A DNA stretch of 64,000 bases. Source: Antedon mediterranea (Eukaryota > Echinodermata > Crinoidea > Comatulida > Antedonidae). Under the pieces are notes generated by a model. The model was not told the DNA's origin, ran no database searches, and worked only from the letters and a program-made list of their open reading frames with translations. A program made the position numbers and the translations under genes. The DNA is taken from assembly GCF_964355755.1 (NCBI RefSeq), contig NC_092674.1, positions 20,734,001 to 20,798,000 of the forward strand, in the 5' to 3' direction. How positions within the stretch are numbered: the stretch's first letter is position 1; each line of letters opens with the position of its first letter. Below, piece after piece: positions 12,639 through 25,655 of this stretch.

Positions 12639-12752
12639 CTGTGCAGCTATTAGTGCCAGAATATCCATCGTCGCAAGAGCATCTAAATGTGCCATGAAGG
12701 TTTTCACAAAAGTGTTCGCAGTTGCCATTGTTCAATAAGCATTCATTGACAT
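12639..12752 (-). pseudogene. Copy A: most upstream EGF exon retained
   Basis: A 114-bp phase 1-1 EGF exon: [16 protein letters not shown], then [13 protein letters not shown]. It corresponds to copy B 59845-59958. No counterpart of the next B exon (60076-60171) was found upstream, so copy A appears cut off here, just before the palindrome region. Confidence 0.85.
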
Positions 12753-14275
12753 CTATTATTAAAGTAAAATAACAAGATAATTGAAAAAAACAAAATCTCA
12801 ATAATTTTTTGCACACAGGATTCGTTTTTTGTGCCACGTTATGTGACACTGAAACCTATTATCTATTTGTGGTTATTGTTGGGCTGGGAAGGAAATATCA
12901 GTAAAGAGATTAAATACCGAATTGAAAACTTAAAGGTACTGGGTAGAGCGGGGAAATAATTGGTTCGTCTGTGCAAACGCTTGACTCTTTCTACAGCAAT
13001 CGACTTGCCGATGTGTTCCATGCTATATTGGAAGACACCAAGGATTAGCAATAGTAAATGAATTACTGTCCTATAAGATAGGTGGTAAACCCCCTGATAA
13101 AGGGGCTATTTTGAGAACCAGTTCACCGGAGTAACCCCCTACTTTTCTCGAATAATGAACTGGGTTCTTTAAAGTGCACACAGGTTATAACTGTGTACAC
13201 TGGACCTCCAGTTTATAGTCCTTATCCGAGAAGACTTGTTCCGCCACCAGAACTAGGAGCGAGTCGGCCTCGAACACTTGCCGATGTTGTTGGCTCTTTA
13301 GGTACGGTAAACGGCGCGCGATTTTTTTTTCCGTACGAGAGTTCCTCCATCGGTTCGTTTCGGACTCAATCGACTCTCTTCGGTATTCGGTAAAGTCAGC
13401 TCACTGATGCGTGACAACCTAATACAATTTACATTTACAAACCGCGAGCTTACTTTCACCATGGATGTATATACCTCCATGCTTTCACACAAGCTCTCAC
13501 AATAGTAAAATGAATCTACACTAATACGAGTTTTGATGACATTAATTGATAAATACTAGGCCTACTTAGTAATTACTAAGAACCCAATAGCATATTGAAG
13601 ATATTTAGGTCTACGACCCAATAGTAGGTCGTATCAGATATTATTTTTTGAAGTTGTTGAACATGGAGTAAAATTCTTTACTCCATGAGTTGAACGACCT
13701 TTTGTCACGAACGAGAGGCTCTTTTCTTATCGTTTATGGTATTGTAGCTAGCCCATGGCTAGCCTAGCCAAGCTTGTGTAAGCCTATGCAAGGTATTACT
13801 TTTGAATTTAAAATGATTATGTACAGTAGGAATTCCTATGCACAGTGTATGTTTTTGATACCTTTAAAAATAATATTATTAAATTAATATTATTAAATTA
13901 ATATTTATATTGTAAGGTAATGGAAATTTTACGTTAAAGGTGTAGGCCTACGTATTATCCCCAATCTTGAAAAAGATTTCAGACTTTTAATAATAGGCAA
14001 TTTTGGAGTTTTAATTAAGTTATAGGCCTACAACTAATATTATTGTTTATTATGTGTATATGTAATTTGGAAAATCATAAAAAATACATGCAAAGTAAAA
14101 AACATTCAATTACGGTACTGACACGACTGCAAGAGTACAAATACATTTAATAATAACACATTTTCCAGGAAGCTTATAATTATATGTGATACTATCATCA
14201 ATTATTAAATTAACACGATATTAAACGCTTTATAAGCAAGCATGTGTTTCTATACATTACTGTACAACTTACAAG
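12753..14275. other. Intergenic between copy A and the palindrome
   Basis: No gene is seen. It contains an outer inverted-repeat arm (13311-13419), a GAACCAGTTCA/TGAACTGGGTTC inverted pair near 13116-13166, and a C+G-richer stretch at about 13195-13310 that reads like a dispersed repeat but that I cannot assign. Confidence 0.4.
13311..13419 (+). repeat. Outer inverted repeat, left arm
   Basis: The core CCGTACGAGAGTTCCTCCAT, CGGTTCGTTTCGGACTCAAT and CGACTCT recurs in reverse complement at 22190-22300, followed by a matching GCTCACTGA and GCGTGACA. The two arms enclose the giant palindrome but are about 0.85 kb and 0.72 kb away from its ends, so this may be a separate, larger element. Confidence 0.75.
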
Positions 14276-17200
14276 AATATATATGGCAAGCCTCAGCTGT
14301 CTGAAGTATTCAAAATATTATATTATTATATCATTTTTTAATTATATTATATATTGTATTGTAATGAATTATACGTTTTGCATTATATTACTTGGTTTTA
14401 GCATTATATTATATCTATTTCTAATATATTATGTGAAAAATGTAACAAATTATTGACTTTTTGTATTATATTATTTGGTTTTAGCATTATATTATGAACA
14501 TTTAATATTATATTATTAATAAAATACATTATATTATAATATAATTGTATTATATTAAACGCATTTACTTTACTTTATAACATACAACATTATTATATTA
14601 TACGGATTCGTTAGTTATATTATTATTTTGTATGATGTTTATTATACGTCACGGCTTATTTCAGTTCTTCTAACTCTTTCTCTCCCTCCCCCTGTTCACT
14701 AGCAATCAGCGGCCGGCAGAATCTGAATTGTGACTGTTGAAGAATAACTACGTACTAGGCCTAGCCTAGGGGATCTAGACAAGTGACCAAGGATCACCGG
14801 ACAGCTACAACTAATACTACAATACAATAATACTACTACAATAACTACTACTGCTACTACCTAGGCCTAGCTAGTGAGTAGTAGGTAGCTACTACTAGGC
14901 TCTAGGGCGTATGTATGATGTTAACTACTAGGGCCTAGGCCTAGGCTAGGCCTAGAGGCCTACTAGTACTAGGCTAGGCCTAGACTTAAGTTGTAGTAGG
15001 CTAGGGCCGGGCCTGCTGCCTTAGGCTAGGCTACTACTACTACTACTACTAGGCAGCCCAGGATGGGTACGAGTAAGCCAAAATTTTGGATATATGTAAA
15101 CCAAAATTTGGGTACGAGCGTTTTGGCATGGCATGGGTACGGGTTGACCTGTATCCTTCTAGCTAATTGTACTATGCCTAGGCCTCAAGTAAGTCTACGC
15201 TACCCAGTCCGGCTACAATATGGTCTATTTTGTTTTATAGCTTTATTGATAGCTGGGTTCAAATCTGGGTTGGGACGGCTTTTTCTCATTCTAAAACAGA
15301 TTTCCTTATCATAATAAAATAATATATGAATTTATTTGTAATATTATTGTAATGTATACATAATATAAGTAATTGCCATTGCCTTTATTACTATTAATTA
15401 TGTATTATACGGTTACCCCTTAATTATACTATAGTATAATTTCCTTGTTATATTTTACAATATTTTCTTCCTAATTCTACAATTTTGTCTTTCACAGCAC
15501 AAATTTATCATACTGAATCATCACACACCAAGTCTCATAAATCTCTACTGTATTTGTCCAAGCTACTCCAGCTACATGGTATTGCCTTGAGGCTAAACTA
15601 CACGGTATACTGGCACTACCATCATTCCTGGCTCGTCAACCTGTACCACATAAGCACAGTTTCAGTTTCAGTTTATTTACCATTTCAATTTCTGAACATA
15701 AGAGATGAACAACTTATATGGATGGATAACCGTAAGAGCGAAGCTCGTTTACCGGTCACCCGTTAGTGCAGTGACATTACAGACAACATAAAGACAGGAC
15801 AAAGGTGCAATACTTAACAAGACATGTGAACACTTGTGTTTGCAACCCCTTGGATAAAATAATATATTTATATAAAGGAGAAAGTTAGATATTATAATAT
15901 TTCTTTTTGATCATACAATGATAATTTTTAAATTACTTCTTAAGAAGTCATACTACTGATTCAAAATAGTGACTTACACCCTGTGGTCAAGGCTTTATTT
16001 GCTCTTATGCGTATTTCCTCCAACATACAGAGTACATAGGACTTTTAGTATTGGTATTATATCTAAAAATACAAAGGCGGCTAACACAGATAGTTCCATA
16101 TATACAGTACTCTTTTATAGATAGATGTATCTCTCCAAACTACTCCCAACTACCTAATCTAATAATAGTACTATTAGCATACTACTATACACTTTGTAGA
16201 CAAGAAATAAGTTGTATACACCTACAGGACTTATGGTAGTACAGTCGAACGCCCTCTCACTGGCCCGGTAAACATAATCTATACCTAGATTATTACAGTA
16301 ATTAAAGTACATTATTACAGAGTTTTGTTTTTTTTTGCAGAAATCAAAGTTATGTGTATAGAAAGCAGTACTCGTATTAAAAACTAAGCAGGTTGCAGGT
16401 CTTGAATGCAAACTGGCAGGATATTTTGAATATTTTTTGTTGTTGAAATGATGGAATCCTAACTTCAATTTCCACGAACTGGAGACGAAGACATATTATG
16501 ACCCTTTTATTTAAATTTATTTGAATAGACCTCCATGTAAAGTCATTAAAGGCTAAATGATTGTTTTGTATTTTAATATGTGATAGTAGGAAATCATTGT
16601 GTATAATGAGGACTATGAATCTGATATTTTCTTGCATTCTTATCTTTTTAAAATATTATTTATAATGCCGGTAATGAGTTTAAAATTTAATTATATTGAC
16701 TATTTTTGATAATCATCATGTCCTTATAAATTCATTTATACTTTTTTTGTGTAATATAGTTCATATATTATGTATTAAATAAATTGGTAAGGCCCTATAC
16801 TGTTATTATTTAAGGAAAGTTTATATACACTATTATTTTATGCCTACCAATATTAGTATTAATTGTTTATGTAAATATTTTGTCTAATTGCCTTGATTTT
16901 TGTATAGGCCAATGGCATCAATGTTTTTCTCAAAGCAAATTAGCCTAATAATGCCACATTTAGACACATGATTCATTGATTTCTGATATTCTGTACTTGT
17001 GTATGCATTACTAAAACAGTAGTTAATATATTTCATTTATAATGTATGTATAAACATATATTCATTTCATATTTTTTGTAACATTTTTAAATTTAAAAAT
17101 TATTACAATACCTATCTACCTTTCTGATATTGTTACTATTATATAATGTTTTTTGAGGCAGCAATAAAAAAAATTAGAACAATTAATTTGACTTATACTG

Positions 17201-20200
17201 TACTATGTTAGTTCAGGAGATGAAGTGTGTGTGGGCAGAAACTAGTGTGTTGGAGGTTGGTGGTGTGAGGTGTATAGTTGTCACTTTAAGATCTAAATTA
17301 GATGTTTTCTGAAGAAAAGAAGTAAGCGGATACGCTTTCAAACAACTCCAAGAAGATTCACACAAAAATAATTACTTTCCAATAAAATAGTATAACAGTG
17401 TATATTACAGTACATTGAATAAACTCGAGCGGAATAATAACACACATAAAAAACATTCATTTTCTTGTCGAAAAGTGCCCTCTCTAGTTTTCTATTAATT
17501 TATTAATAATTATTATCAATTAATGAGTAATATGAACATATTTTTAAAATTTAATGCTGGAAACTGTATCTACTCCTAACAAAGTTTCATATCTCCAAAT
17601 TTCATCAACGTATTCAAAGCACTTAAATAAATTACATTTAACATTACAAATTCAGGTTTTGGATATAATTTTGCTTAAAAACATATACAAAAAACATCGA
17701 TAAAAAATACTTTTCGTATTCAAAAACATTTGATACTTGGAATAAATGTTCAATATAGGTTGCTCCATCCATATTGCAAACCAAAAATAACTATCAAGCC
17801 ATATCACTGATTTTTTAAATTTACGTTTTTACAAAATGTACACTTATGAAAGACCATACAATTCCAACTCATTTTTTTCAAGCTAATAACTATTTTGAAA
17901 AAACAACCAACAAAAAACGTTCATGAATGCAATTTTTTTCTGTGAATAGAGCAACCTATAGTGAACATTTATACCAAGTATCAAATGTTTTTGAATACGA
18001 AAAGTATTTTTATCGATGTTTTTTGTATATGTTTTTAAGCAAAATTCTATCCAAAACCCGAATTTTTATGTTAAATGTGATATTTAATATTGAAGTGCTT
18101 TGAATACGTTGATGAAATTTGGAGATATGAAACTTTGTTAGGAGTAGAACCAGCTTCCAGCATTGAATGTTAAAAATATGTTCATATTACTCATTAATTA
18201 ATAATAATTATTAATAAATTAATAGAAAATTAGAGAGGGCACTTTTCGAAAAGAAAATGAATGTTTTTTTATGTGTGTTATTATTCCGCTCGAGTTTATT
18301 CAATGTACTGTAATATACACTGTTATACTACTTTATTGGAAAGTAATTATTTTTGTGTGAATCTTCTTGGAGTTGTTTGAAACCGTATGCGCTTACTTCT
18401 TTTCTTCAGAAAACATCTAATTTAGATCTTAAAGTGACAACTAAACTATACACCTCACACCACCAACCTCCAACACACTAGTTTCTGCCCACACACACTT
18501 CATCTCCTGAACTAACATAGTACAGTATAACTCAAATTAATTGTTCTAATTTTTTTTTTATTGCTGCCTCAAAAAATATTATATAATAGTAACAATATCA
18601 GAAAGGTAGATAGGTATTGTAATAATTTTTAAATTTAAAAATGTTTAAAAAAATATGAATATATGTTTATACATACATTATAAATGAAATATATTAACTA
18701 CTATTTTAGTAATGCATACACAAGTACAGAATATCAGAAATCAATGAATCATGTGTCTAAATGTGGCATTATTAGGCTAATTTGCTTTGAGAAAAACATT
18801 GATGCCATTGGCCTATACAAAAAATCAAGGCAATTAGACAAAATATTTACATAAACAATTAATACTAATATTGGTAGGCATAAAATAATAGTGTATATAA
18901 ACTTTCCTTAAATAGTAACAGTATAGGGCCTTACCAATTTACTTAATACATAATATATGAACTATATTACACAAAAGAAATATAAATGAATTTATAAGGA
19001 CATGATGATTATCAAACATAGTCAATATAATTAAATTTTAAACTCATTACCGGCATTATAAATAATAATTTAAAAAGATGAGAATGCAAGTAAATATCAG
19101 ATTCATAGTCCTCATTATACACAATGATTTTCTACTATCACATATTAAAATATAAAACAATCATGTAGCCTTTAATGAGTTTACATGGAGGTCTATTCAA
19201 ATAAATTTAAATAAAAGGGTTCGTGGAAATTGAAGTTAGGATTCCATCATTTCAACAACAAAAAATATTCAAAATATCCTGCCAGTCTGCGTTCAAAAAC
19301 CTGCTTAGTTTTTAATACGAGTACTGCTTTCTATACACATAAATTTGATTTCTGCAAAAAAAAAAAAACTCTGTAATAATGTACTTTAATTACTGTAATA
19401 ATCTAGGTATAGATTATGTTGACCGGGCCAGTGAGAGGGCGATCGACTGTACTACCATAAGTCCTCTAGTGTATACAACTTATTTCTTGTCTACAAAGTG
19501 TATAGTAGTATGCTAATAGTACTATTATTAGATTAGGTAGTTGGGAGTAGTTTGGAGAGATACATTTATTTATAAAAGAGTACTGTATATATGGAACTAT
19601 CTGTGTTAGCCGCCTTTGTATTTTTAGATATAATACCAATAGGTACTATGTATTGGGAAACAATTCAACAGTTATGAATAAAAAAAGTCCTATTTACTCT
19701 GTATGTTGGAGGAAATAAGCATAAGAGCAAAGAAAGCCTTGACCACAGGGTGTAAGTCACTATTTTGAATCAGTAGTATGACTTCTTAAGAAGTAATTTA
19801 AAAATTATCATTGTATGATCAAAAAGAAATATTATAATATCTAACTTTCTCCATTATATAAATATATTATTTTATCCAAGGGGTTGCAAACACAACTGTT
19901 CACATGTCTTGTTAAGTATTGCACCTTTGTCCTGTCTTTATGTTGTCTGTAATGTCACTGCACTAACGGGTGACTGGTAAACGAGCTTTCGCTCTTACGG
20001 TTATCCATCCATATAAGTTGTTCATCTCTTATGTTCAGAAATTGAAATGGTAAATAAACTGAAACTGAAACTGTGCTAATGTGGTACAGGTTGACGAGCC
20101 AGGAATGATGGTAGTGCCAGTATACCGTGTAGTTTAGCCTCAAGGCAATACCATGTAGCTGGAGTAGCTTGGACAAATACAGTAGAGATTTATGAGACTT

Positions 20201-21472
20201 GGTGTGTGATGATTCAGTATGATAAATTTGTGCTGTGAAAGACAAAATTGTAGAATTAGGAAGAAAATATTGTAAAATATAACAAGGAAATTATACTATA
20301 GTATAATTAAGGGGTAACCGTATAATACATAATTAATAGTAATAAAGGCAATGGCAATTACTTATATTATGTATACATTACAATATTACAAATAAATTCA
20401 TATATTATTTTATTATAAGGAAATCTGTTTTAGAATGAGAAAAAGCCGTCCCAACCCAGATTTGAACCCAGCTATCAATAAAGCTATAAAACAAAATAGA
20501 CCATATTGTAGCCGGACTGGGTAGCGTAGACTTACTTGAGGCCTAGGCATAGTACGATTAGCTAGAAGGATACAGGTTAACCCGTACCCATGCATGCCAT
20601 GCCAACACGCTCGTACCCAAATTTTGGTTTACATATATCCAAAATTTTGGCTTACTTGTACCCATCATGGGCTGCCTAGTAGTAGTAGTAGTAGTAGCCT
20701 AGCCTAAGGCAGCAGGCCCGGCCCTAGCCTACTACAACTTAAGTCTAGGCCTAGCCTAGTACTAGTAGGCCTCTAGTTAGGCCTAGCCCTAGGCCCTACC
20801 TAGTAGTTAACATCATACATACGCCCTAGAGCCTAGTAGTAGCTACCTACTACTCACTAGCTAGGCCTAGGTAGTAGCAGTAGTAGTTATTGTAGTAGTA
20901 TTATTGTATTGTAGTATTAGTTGTAGCTGTCCAGTGATCCTTGGTCACTTGTCTAGATCCCCTAGTAGGCCTAGGCTAGGCCTAGGCCTAGTACGTAGTT
21001 ATTCTTCAACAGTCACACAATTCAGATTCTGCCGGCCGCTGATTGCTAGTGAACAGGGGGAGGGAGAGAAAGAGTTAGAAGAACTGAAATAAGCCGTGAC
21101 GTATAATAAACATCATACAACATAATAATATAACTAACGAATCCGTATAATATAATAATGTTGTATGTTATAAAGTAAAGTAAATGCGTTTAATATAATA
21201 CAATTATATTATAATATAATGTATTTTATTAATAATATAATATTAAATGTTCATAATATAATGCTAAAACCAAATAATATAATACAAAAAGTCAATAATT
21301 TGTTACATTTTTCACATAATATATTAGAAATAGATATAATATAATGCTAAAACCAAGTAATATAATGCAAAACGTATAATTCATTACAATACAATATATA
21401 ATACAATAAAAAAATGATATAATAATATAATATTTTGAATACTTCAGACAGCTGAGGCTTGCCATAAATATA
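14276..21472. repeat. Giant 7.2-kb imperfect palindrome (fold-back element)
   Basis: The left arm (about 14276-17765) and right arm (about 17949-21472) are long inverted copies, about 3.5 kb each, around a 183-bp spacer (17766-17948). Matching points can be followed throughout: TATGGCAAGCCTCAGC at 14282 with its complement ending at 21466; a CTAGGC-rich block at 14755-15060 with 20670-20990; and GGTTGCTC at 17758 with GAGCAACC at 17949. Divergence is low, with scattered substitutions and one extra stretch of about 45 bp in the right arm near 19640-19685. No conserved protein is encoded. The longest mirrored ORFs (15063-15314 and 15485-15766 with their images) have no recognisable domain. It could be a non-autonomous fold-back transposon or a local inverted duplication. 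Confidence 0.9.
14640..15060. other. CTAGGC/CTACTA-rich block inside the palindrome arm
   Basis: Dense AGGCCTAG, CCTAGGCC and (CTA)n words, mirrored at about 20670-21070. Similar CTAGGC words occur across the window, for example at 52790-52810 and 53800-53960, so this is a genome-wide compositional habit rather than a local gene feature. Confidence 0.6.
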
Positions 21473-21670
21473 CATGTCTGCATAACCTGTTTTAATTGAA
21501 ATTTTTTATGGCATGACAATCTATGTTTTATATTTATATATTTATATATTTTATCTGTATTTTATTGTTAACCGTTTTTGATGTTGTATTGTTTTATGTT
21601 TCAAACCTGTTAGTGGCGGTATTTATCGCTGTTGGTTTTGATTGAATAAAATAAAAATAAAAATAAAATG
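21473..21670 (+). mobile_element. Possible LINE 3' tail
   Basis: A T-rich stretch with GTTTCAAACCTGTTAGTGGC and a GATTGAATAAAATAAAAATAAAAATAAAA-type A-rich end. This shape is typical of a 5'-truncated non-LTR retrotransposon ending in a simple A-rich tail. No reverse transcriptase is present, so the call is tentative. Confidence 0.35.
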
Positions 21671-22189
21671 TTACTAATAGTTACTAGGCCTATTATAATG
21701 TATATAATTCTTCAAATGTAACACTTAAAAACCTGAAGAAAATTGTAATTTTCTTGATAAAAACATCTGTTAGTGTTACTTCTGTACATATAATTTATAA
21801 CCTACTACTTCATTTTATTAAAATAAAAAAAAGTACTGTAGATGGAAATGACTACATTGAAGCACACGTACGTAGGGCTAGGCTAGCTAGGCCTTGCTTG
21901 TGACGACCAACAAAGTGCTGCTGCTGTGTGAGTGTTACTGTTTGTTGTGAATCTGATGGTACATACATTGGTTTGTGGCTGCCTATACAGTATTATATTA
22001 TTACAATTCTAGGCCTATTATTATTATTACAATGACGTTCAGTACTACTATTAATATTTATTATTATATTTACAGTGAGTATAGTATTAGCATGGACTCC
22101 ATGGTATTAGGCCTCTCTAGTACAGCTAGTAGTACAGTATGTATAAATCTGTCACTCGTGCAAAAAAGCTGCTCACGTTTTGTCTTGTG

Positions 22190-22300
22190 GTTGCTGTCAC
22201 GCCTCAGTGAGCATCGGTGGCTTACCGAAGAGTCGATTGAGTCCGAAACGAACCGATGGAGGAACTCTCGTACGGAAAAAAAATCGCAAACGGCGCCCCT
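22190..22300 (-). repeat. Outer inverted repeat, right arm
   Basis: Reverse complement of 13311-13419, sharing the words for CCGTACGAGAGTTCCTCCAT and CGACTCT. It is directly followed at 22301-22320 by a tRNA-like box A on the minus strand, which the left arm lacks. Confidence 0.75.
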
Positions 22301-22325
22301 GCCTTAACCGCTCGGCCATTTGATT
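22291..22325 (-). other. tRNA-Ser/Leu-like 5' half (SINE head or tRNA relic)
   Basis: The minus strand reads TGGCCGAGCGGTTAAGGC, which matches an internal promoter box A of type II tRNAs. No anticodon arm, box B or matching acceptor stem follows, because the sequence runs into the inverted repeat. It is not a functional tRNA gene as it stands. Confidence 0.45.
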
Positions 22326-23099
22326 TGGTAACATCGGATAAACTATTGTAACTACTGAAAAATATCTTAATTCTGATTTCTGTTACACATACATAACATT
22401 TAACACAGATGTTATTTAAAATCATGAATGGAGCTGAACTTTAAAGTTATCTGACAAAGTTTTTAAGTCGACCTATTTTTCATATTTTATTTAGGCATTA
22501 TGAGTAGACCTATAAGTATAATAATTATGTGTTTCAAGGCCAGTATAACACTCAACAGCAGAACATATATCATGGTATGTTCAAATTACATTATTATTAT
22601 TACGAATGTCATAATTGCACACATGGCTACTCACGAATTGTACAGCCTCTTAGTCTGTCTTCAGACCATCCACCACAGTAAAAGTAGTTTGTTGAGGTGA
22701 CCAAGTATCTTTCAGTGCGGTACGCTCGACTGTACCGACGACTTTAAACAAATGCACATTTAGTCAAAGGTATGGTGAAAACAAATACCAACACATATAA
22801 GGTAAGTTCAAATTAATTGTATGCCTAAGTGAGTTAACTATCAATATCTTAATAGAAGAATTAGGTGATCCGTACAAACGACAAAATTAAATCTGTTTAT
22901 TTAATTACACAACAAAAACATATCAAAGGATTAAAAGTAAATAATTTATGTGAAATATCACATGTTACTAAATTGTATGAGAATAAGGCGCAGTATTGGT
23001 CTAAAGCAGTAGGCTAGGCAATATATCTATAAAAAAAACAGCCCAAAGTGAAACAAACTGCAAACGGAGATTTTTCTTTGTGAAATGGTCACATCTGAT
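22326..23099. other. Intergenic, nothing recognised
   Basis: AT-rich sequence without a supported exon or repeat. Confidence 0.35.
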
Positions 23100-24175
23100 G
23101 AGGAGATCAAAATTTGAGCATCACAACTCTGTCACTCATCCTGATGATATGCAAATTAGCTTAAATATGCAAATTATGGTGAAATTACAGGGTTACCATC
23201 TCAAAAACTACTAGTCTGGGAGAGTTAATTTTTTTCAATAGTTGACTTTTACCTCGACCCCATTTCTCAATGTTTGCATACATAATGTGACTAAAATGTT
23301 CTGTAGATAAATGACCAAGATATAGGTTCCTAATAGCAATAGTAATCCCCAAAATCACACCTTTGTCACACACATTGAGAGTATGCAAATTAGCAGTACA
23401 AGTTAAATAAAATATGCAAATAAGGGGAATATTTACAGTTGTCCTATATCTAAAAAACCACTAATGCTAGAGAGTTGATTTTTTTCACAGCCGTATTCAG
23501 AATGTACATATTTCTATTTGCTCCAATGAAACATTTTACAAAAAAATGACCGGAAGTACGACATTTGACCCTCAACCCCACTTCTCAATATTGCATATAA
23601 TTATAATGAAACTAAAATGTCTGAGACTTTGTTCTGCCCTCAAATGACTCCGATACAGGTTTCTAATAGACAACATAGGACTGTAAATCTCAAAATCACA
23701 CCTGTATCACTCACCTCAAAAGTATGCAAATTATTAGTACAAGTTACATGAAGTATGCAAATTAAGGGATGCAATTACAGGTTCATATATATCGAAAACA
23801 CTAAGGTTAGAGAGGTGATTTTTTTAAAAAATGTGTTCAGAATGTACATATTAATATTTGCTCTAAATTGAAACATTTTACGACAAAATGACCGGAAATA
23901 CAACAGTGGACTTTCGACCCCATTTATCAATGTTTGTATACATAATGCGACTTAAATGTCTTTAGAGACTTTATTTTGGACTCAAATTACTGGGATACAG
24001 GTTTCCTATAGTCGGCATAGGACCGCTTTGTAATTCCCAAAATCCTTTGTAACACCTCGAAAGTATGCAAATTAGTAATACAAATTACATGAAATATGCA
24101 ATAATGGGGTGAAATTACTGTCTTCCCATATCACAAAAACCATTATTGATAGAGAATTTTTCAAAGCAAATAAGG
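23100..24175. repeat. Tandem repeat of about 340 bp, 3-4 degenerate units
   Basis: Landmarks recur in order: AGTATGCAAATTA near 23381, 23722 and 24062 (spacing about 340), each followed by a TACAAGTTA-like word. Then come an ATCTAAAAAACCACTAATG-like word, GAGAGTTGATTTTTT, an ACCCCATTTCTCAATGTTTG-like word and AAAATCACACCT. The first unit (from 23100) is about 100 bp shorter. It is non-coding. Confidence 0.75.
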
Positions 24176-24690
24176 CAAAAAGAAATTGCCATAGAAAAAA
24201 AAAGCGGTGTAAAGCAATAAAATATCAATAAATAGCTATACTGTAGCAACGTATTAAAGCAAATAACAATGTAAAGCAAAGAAATTGTCAAAAAAAGAAT
24301 CAGTTCCAATGATTAAACAAAATAAAGAAATAGTCATAGCAAAGTATTAAAGCAAAATGACTTAAAGCAGTATAAGCAGATCATCACTAAATCGAAAAGA
24401 AATTGGCATTATAGCCAAAAAAGCAGTGTAAATTAGCATTAAAGTAAAGTATTAAAATAAACAGTATAATGCAAAACAAATTTCCATAGCAAGAAAAGAA
24501 GTTTAAAGCATTATCAAAATAAAGAATAGTCTTAAAGCAAATAAGGCTAAACAGTAAATACAGTATAATATGTTTTCCTCCATGGTCACACTTAGTTGCA
24601 ATAGTGCAAAAAGCATAATTATGAAGCAGTGCGTCAGGCTACTGAATCAAATAAAGCAGTCTGTTAAGTCTTGTATAGATAGCAAAGAAA
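24150..24690. repeat. Degenerate AAAGCA phrase repeat
   Basis: Some 25 occurrences of AAAGCA or close variants (TAAAGCAAA, TAAAGCAGT, ATAGCAAAG) lie at irregular 15-35-bp spacing over about 540 bp, with a few GAAATTGCCATAG words between. It looks like an old short-period satellite. No open frame. Confidence 0.55.
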
Positions 24691-25655
24691 TAGCCAAACA
24701 TAATTATGTATGTCACAATACAGGGAAAACCAAAAGCAAATCATAAAAAACCATCCTGCGCCTCTCTCGTATTATCACGCTATGTACCACGCCCACAACA
24801 ATAATATAAAGTCAATGAACAGCACTAAAGTTTGGTTCCCACTTGGAAGCAACGCAAGTGAGTCAAATCAAATGCGACAGTTCAGGATGTCTTCCTTCGC
24901 GTCGATAACCTGGGCTTACATTCTTTATTAGAACTAGACATTATTTACCTGTACGTTGATAGGCCTACACCTCCACCAATTAAATAATCCGCAACGTGTT
25001 GTACCCGAGGTCCGTCGAGAGATTGGGTACGAGACTCGACGTGTCATCCACACCGATACGTCTCTGCTGCAAACATGTGCACTAATAAAAGAGTATACAT
25101 TTGCTAAGATATGGTAACCGCAAACACATGGAAATTAGTAGGCCAATTTACTCCATGATAGGTCGTCTGTAGGTTGCCTGACGCTTATGTGCAAGCTGGC
25201 AACCTAATAATTTTGTCAATTGATATAACAATAAATAAAACTATTGAACTTACATGATCATACAAAATATGTAGTAAACACATTTCAATGTTATTATTTA
25301 CATTGCAATGAGTAGAACGATGTTTATGATGGAGCTTCTTCTGAATAAATGCTTCTTAAGTTTTGGCGCAACAATAACAGTTCACATTCATGAGGTCATA
25401 TATCAACAGCTGCGGCATGTCTCCAGTATAAGTTACTGGAATTGTATTGTATATCACTTCCTCATTCTTTTTTCTTTGATAAGCCCAATATGTATAATAT
25501 TTGTATCTCGAACCACCGAAAACACCTAAACGTCATGTTTAAATCATGGTATATTTTATATTGTTTTATGAACCTATACAGATGAAGAACTACGAATCTT
25601 AAAAAAGCAAACCAAACTTTTATGATGCTTTATTCGTTTGCAGAACACGTAGACT
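24691..25655. other. Intergenic, nothing recognised
   Basis: No coding exon or repeat could be supported. The small open frames here have no domain features. Confidence 0.35.

Larger units (their letters stand above)
4231..12752 (-). pseudogene. Copy A: EGF/Sushi/Ig receptor-like pseudogene
   Basis: The exon order matches copy B: EGF 12639-12752, EGF 12114-12224, EGF 11828-11950, Sushi 10917-11035, Sushi 10616-10792, EGF plus unassigned region 9021-10300, then 8753-8903, a large exon 4576-8610, and a damaged ephrin-receptor-like Cys repeat at about 4231-4322. Most GT-AG sites are intact, but the coding frame is not. The lesions are: an acceptor AG changed to AA at 11951; 55 bp deleted from the first Sushi exon; in-frame stops at 10026-10028 and 8309-8311; a 2-bp frameshift near 7525; a 1-bp insertion in a T8 run near 5047; and a truncated Cys repeat ending in a stop. 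No counterpart of copy B's most upstream EGF exon or its transmembrane exons was seen. I infer a tandem-duplicate pseudogene. The T8 shift could be an assembly error, but the two stops and the 55-bp loss are harder to explain that way. Confidence 0.85.

Noticed and set aside
13195-13310. 5S rRNA or tRNA-type gene in the C+G-richer stretch before the left outer arm
   Set aside because: No consistent internal promoter boxes or foldable cloverleaf. It looks more like a dispersed repeat but could not be assigned.
15063-20595. Mirrored ORFs in the palindrome arms (15063-15314, 15485-15766 and their images at 20413-20595 and 19955-20245)
   Set aside because: Their conservation only reflects the inverted duplication. 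Composition is low-complexity, there are no domains, and the frames end at arm differences.
22291-22325. Functional tRNA gene
   Set aside because: Only a box-A-like 5' half is present; there is no anticodon arm, T arm or terminator in the right place.
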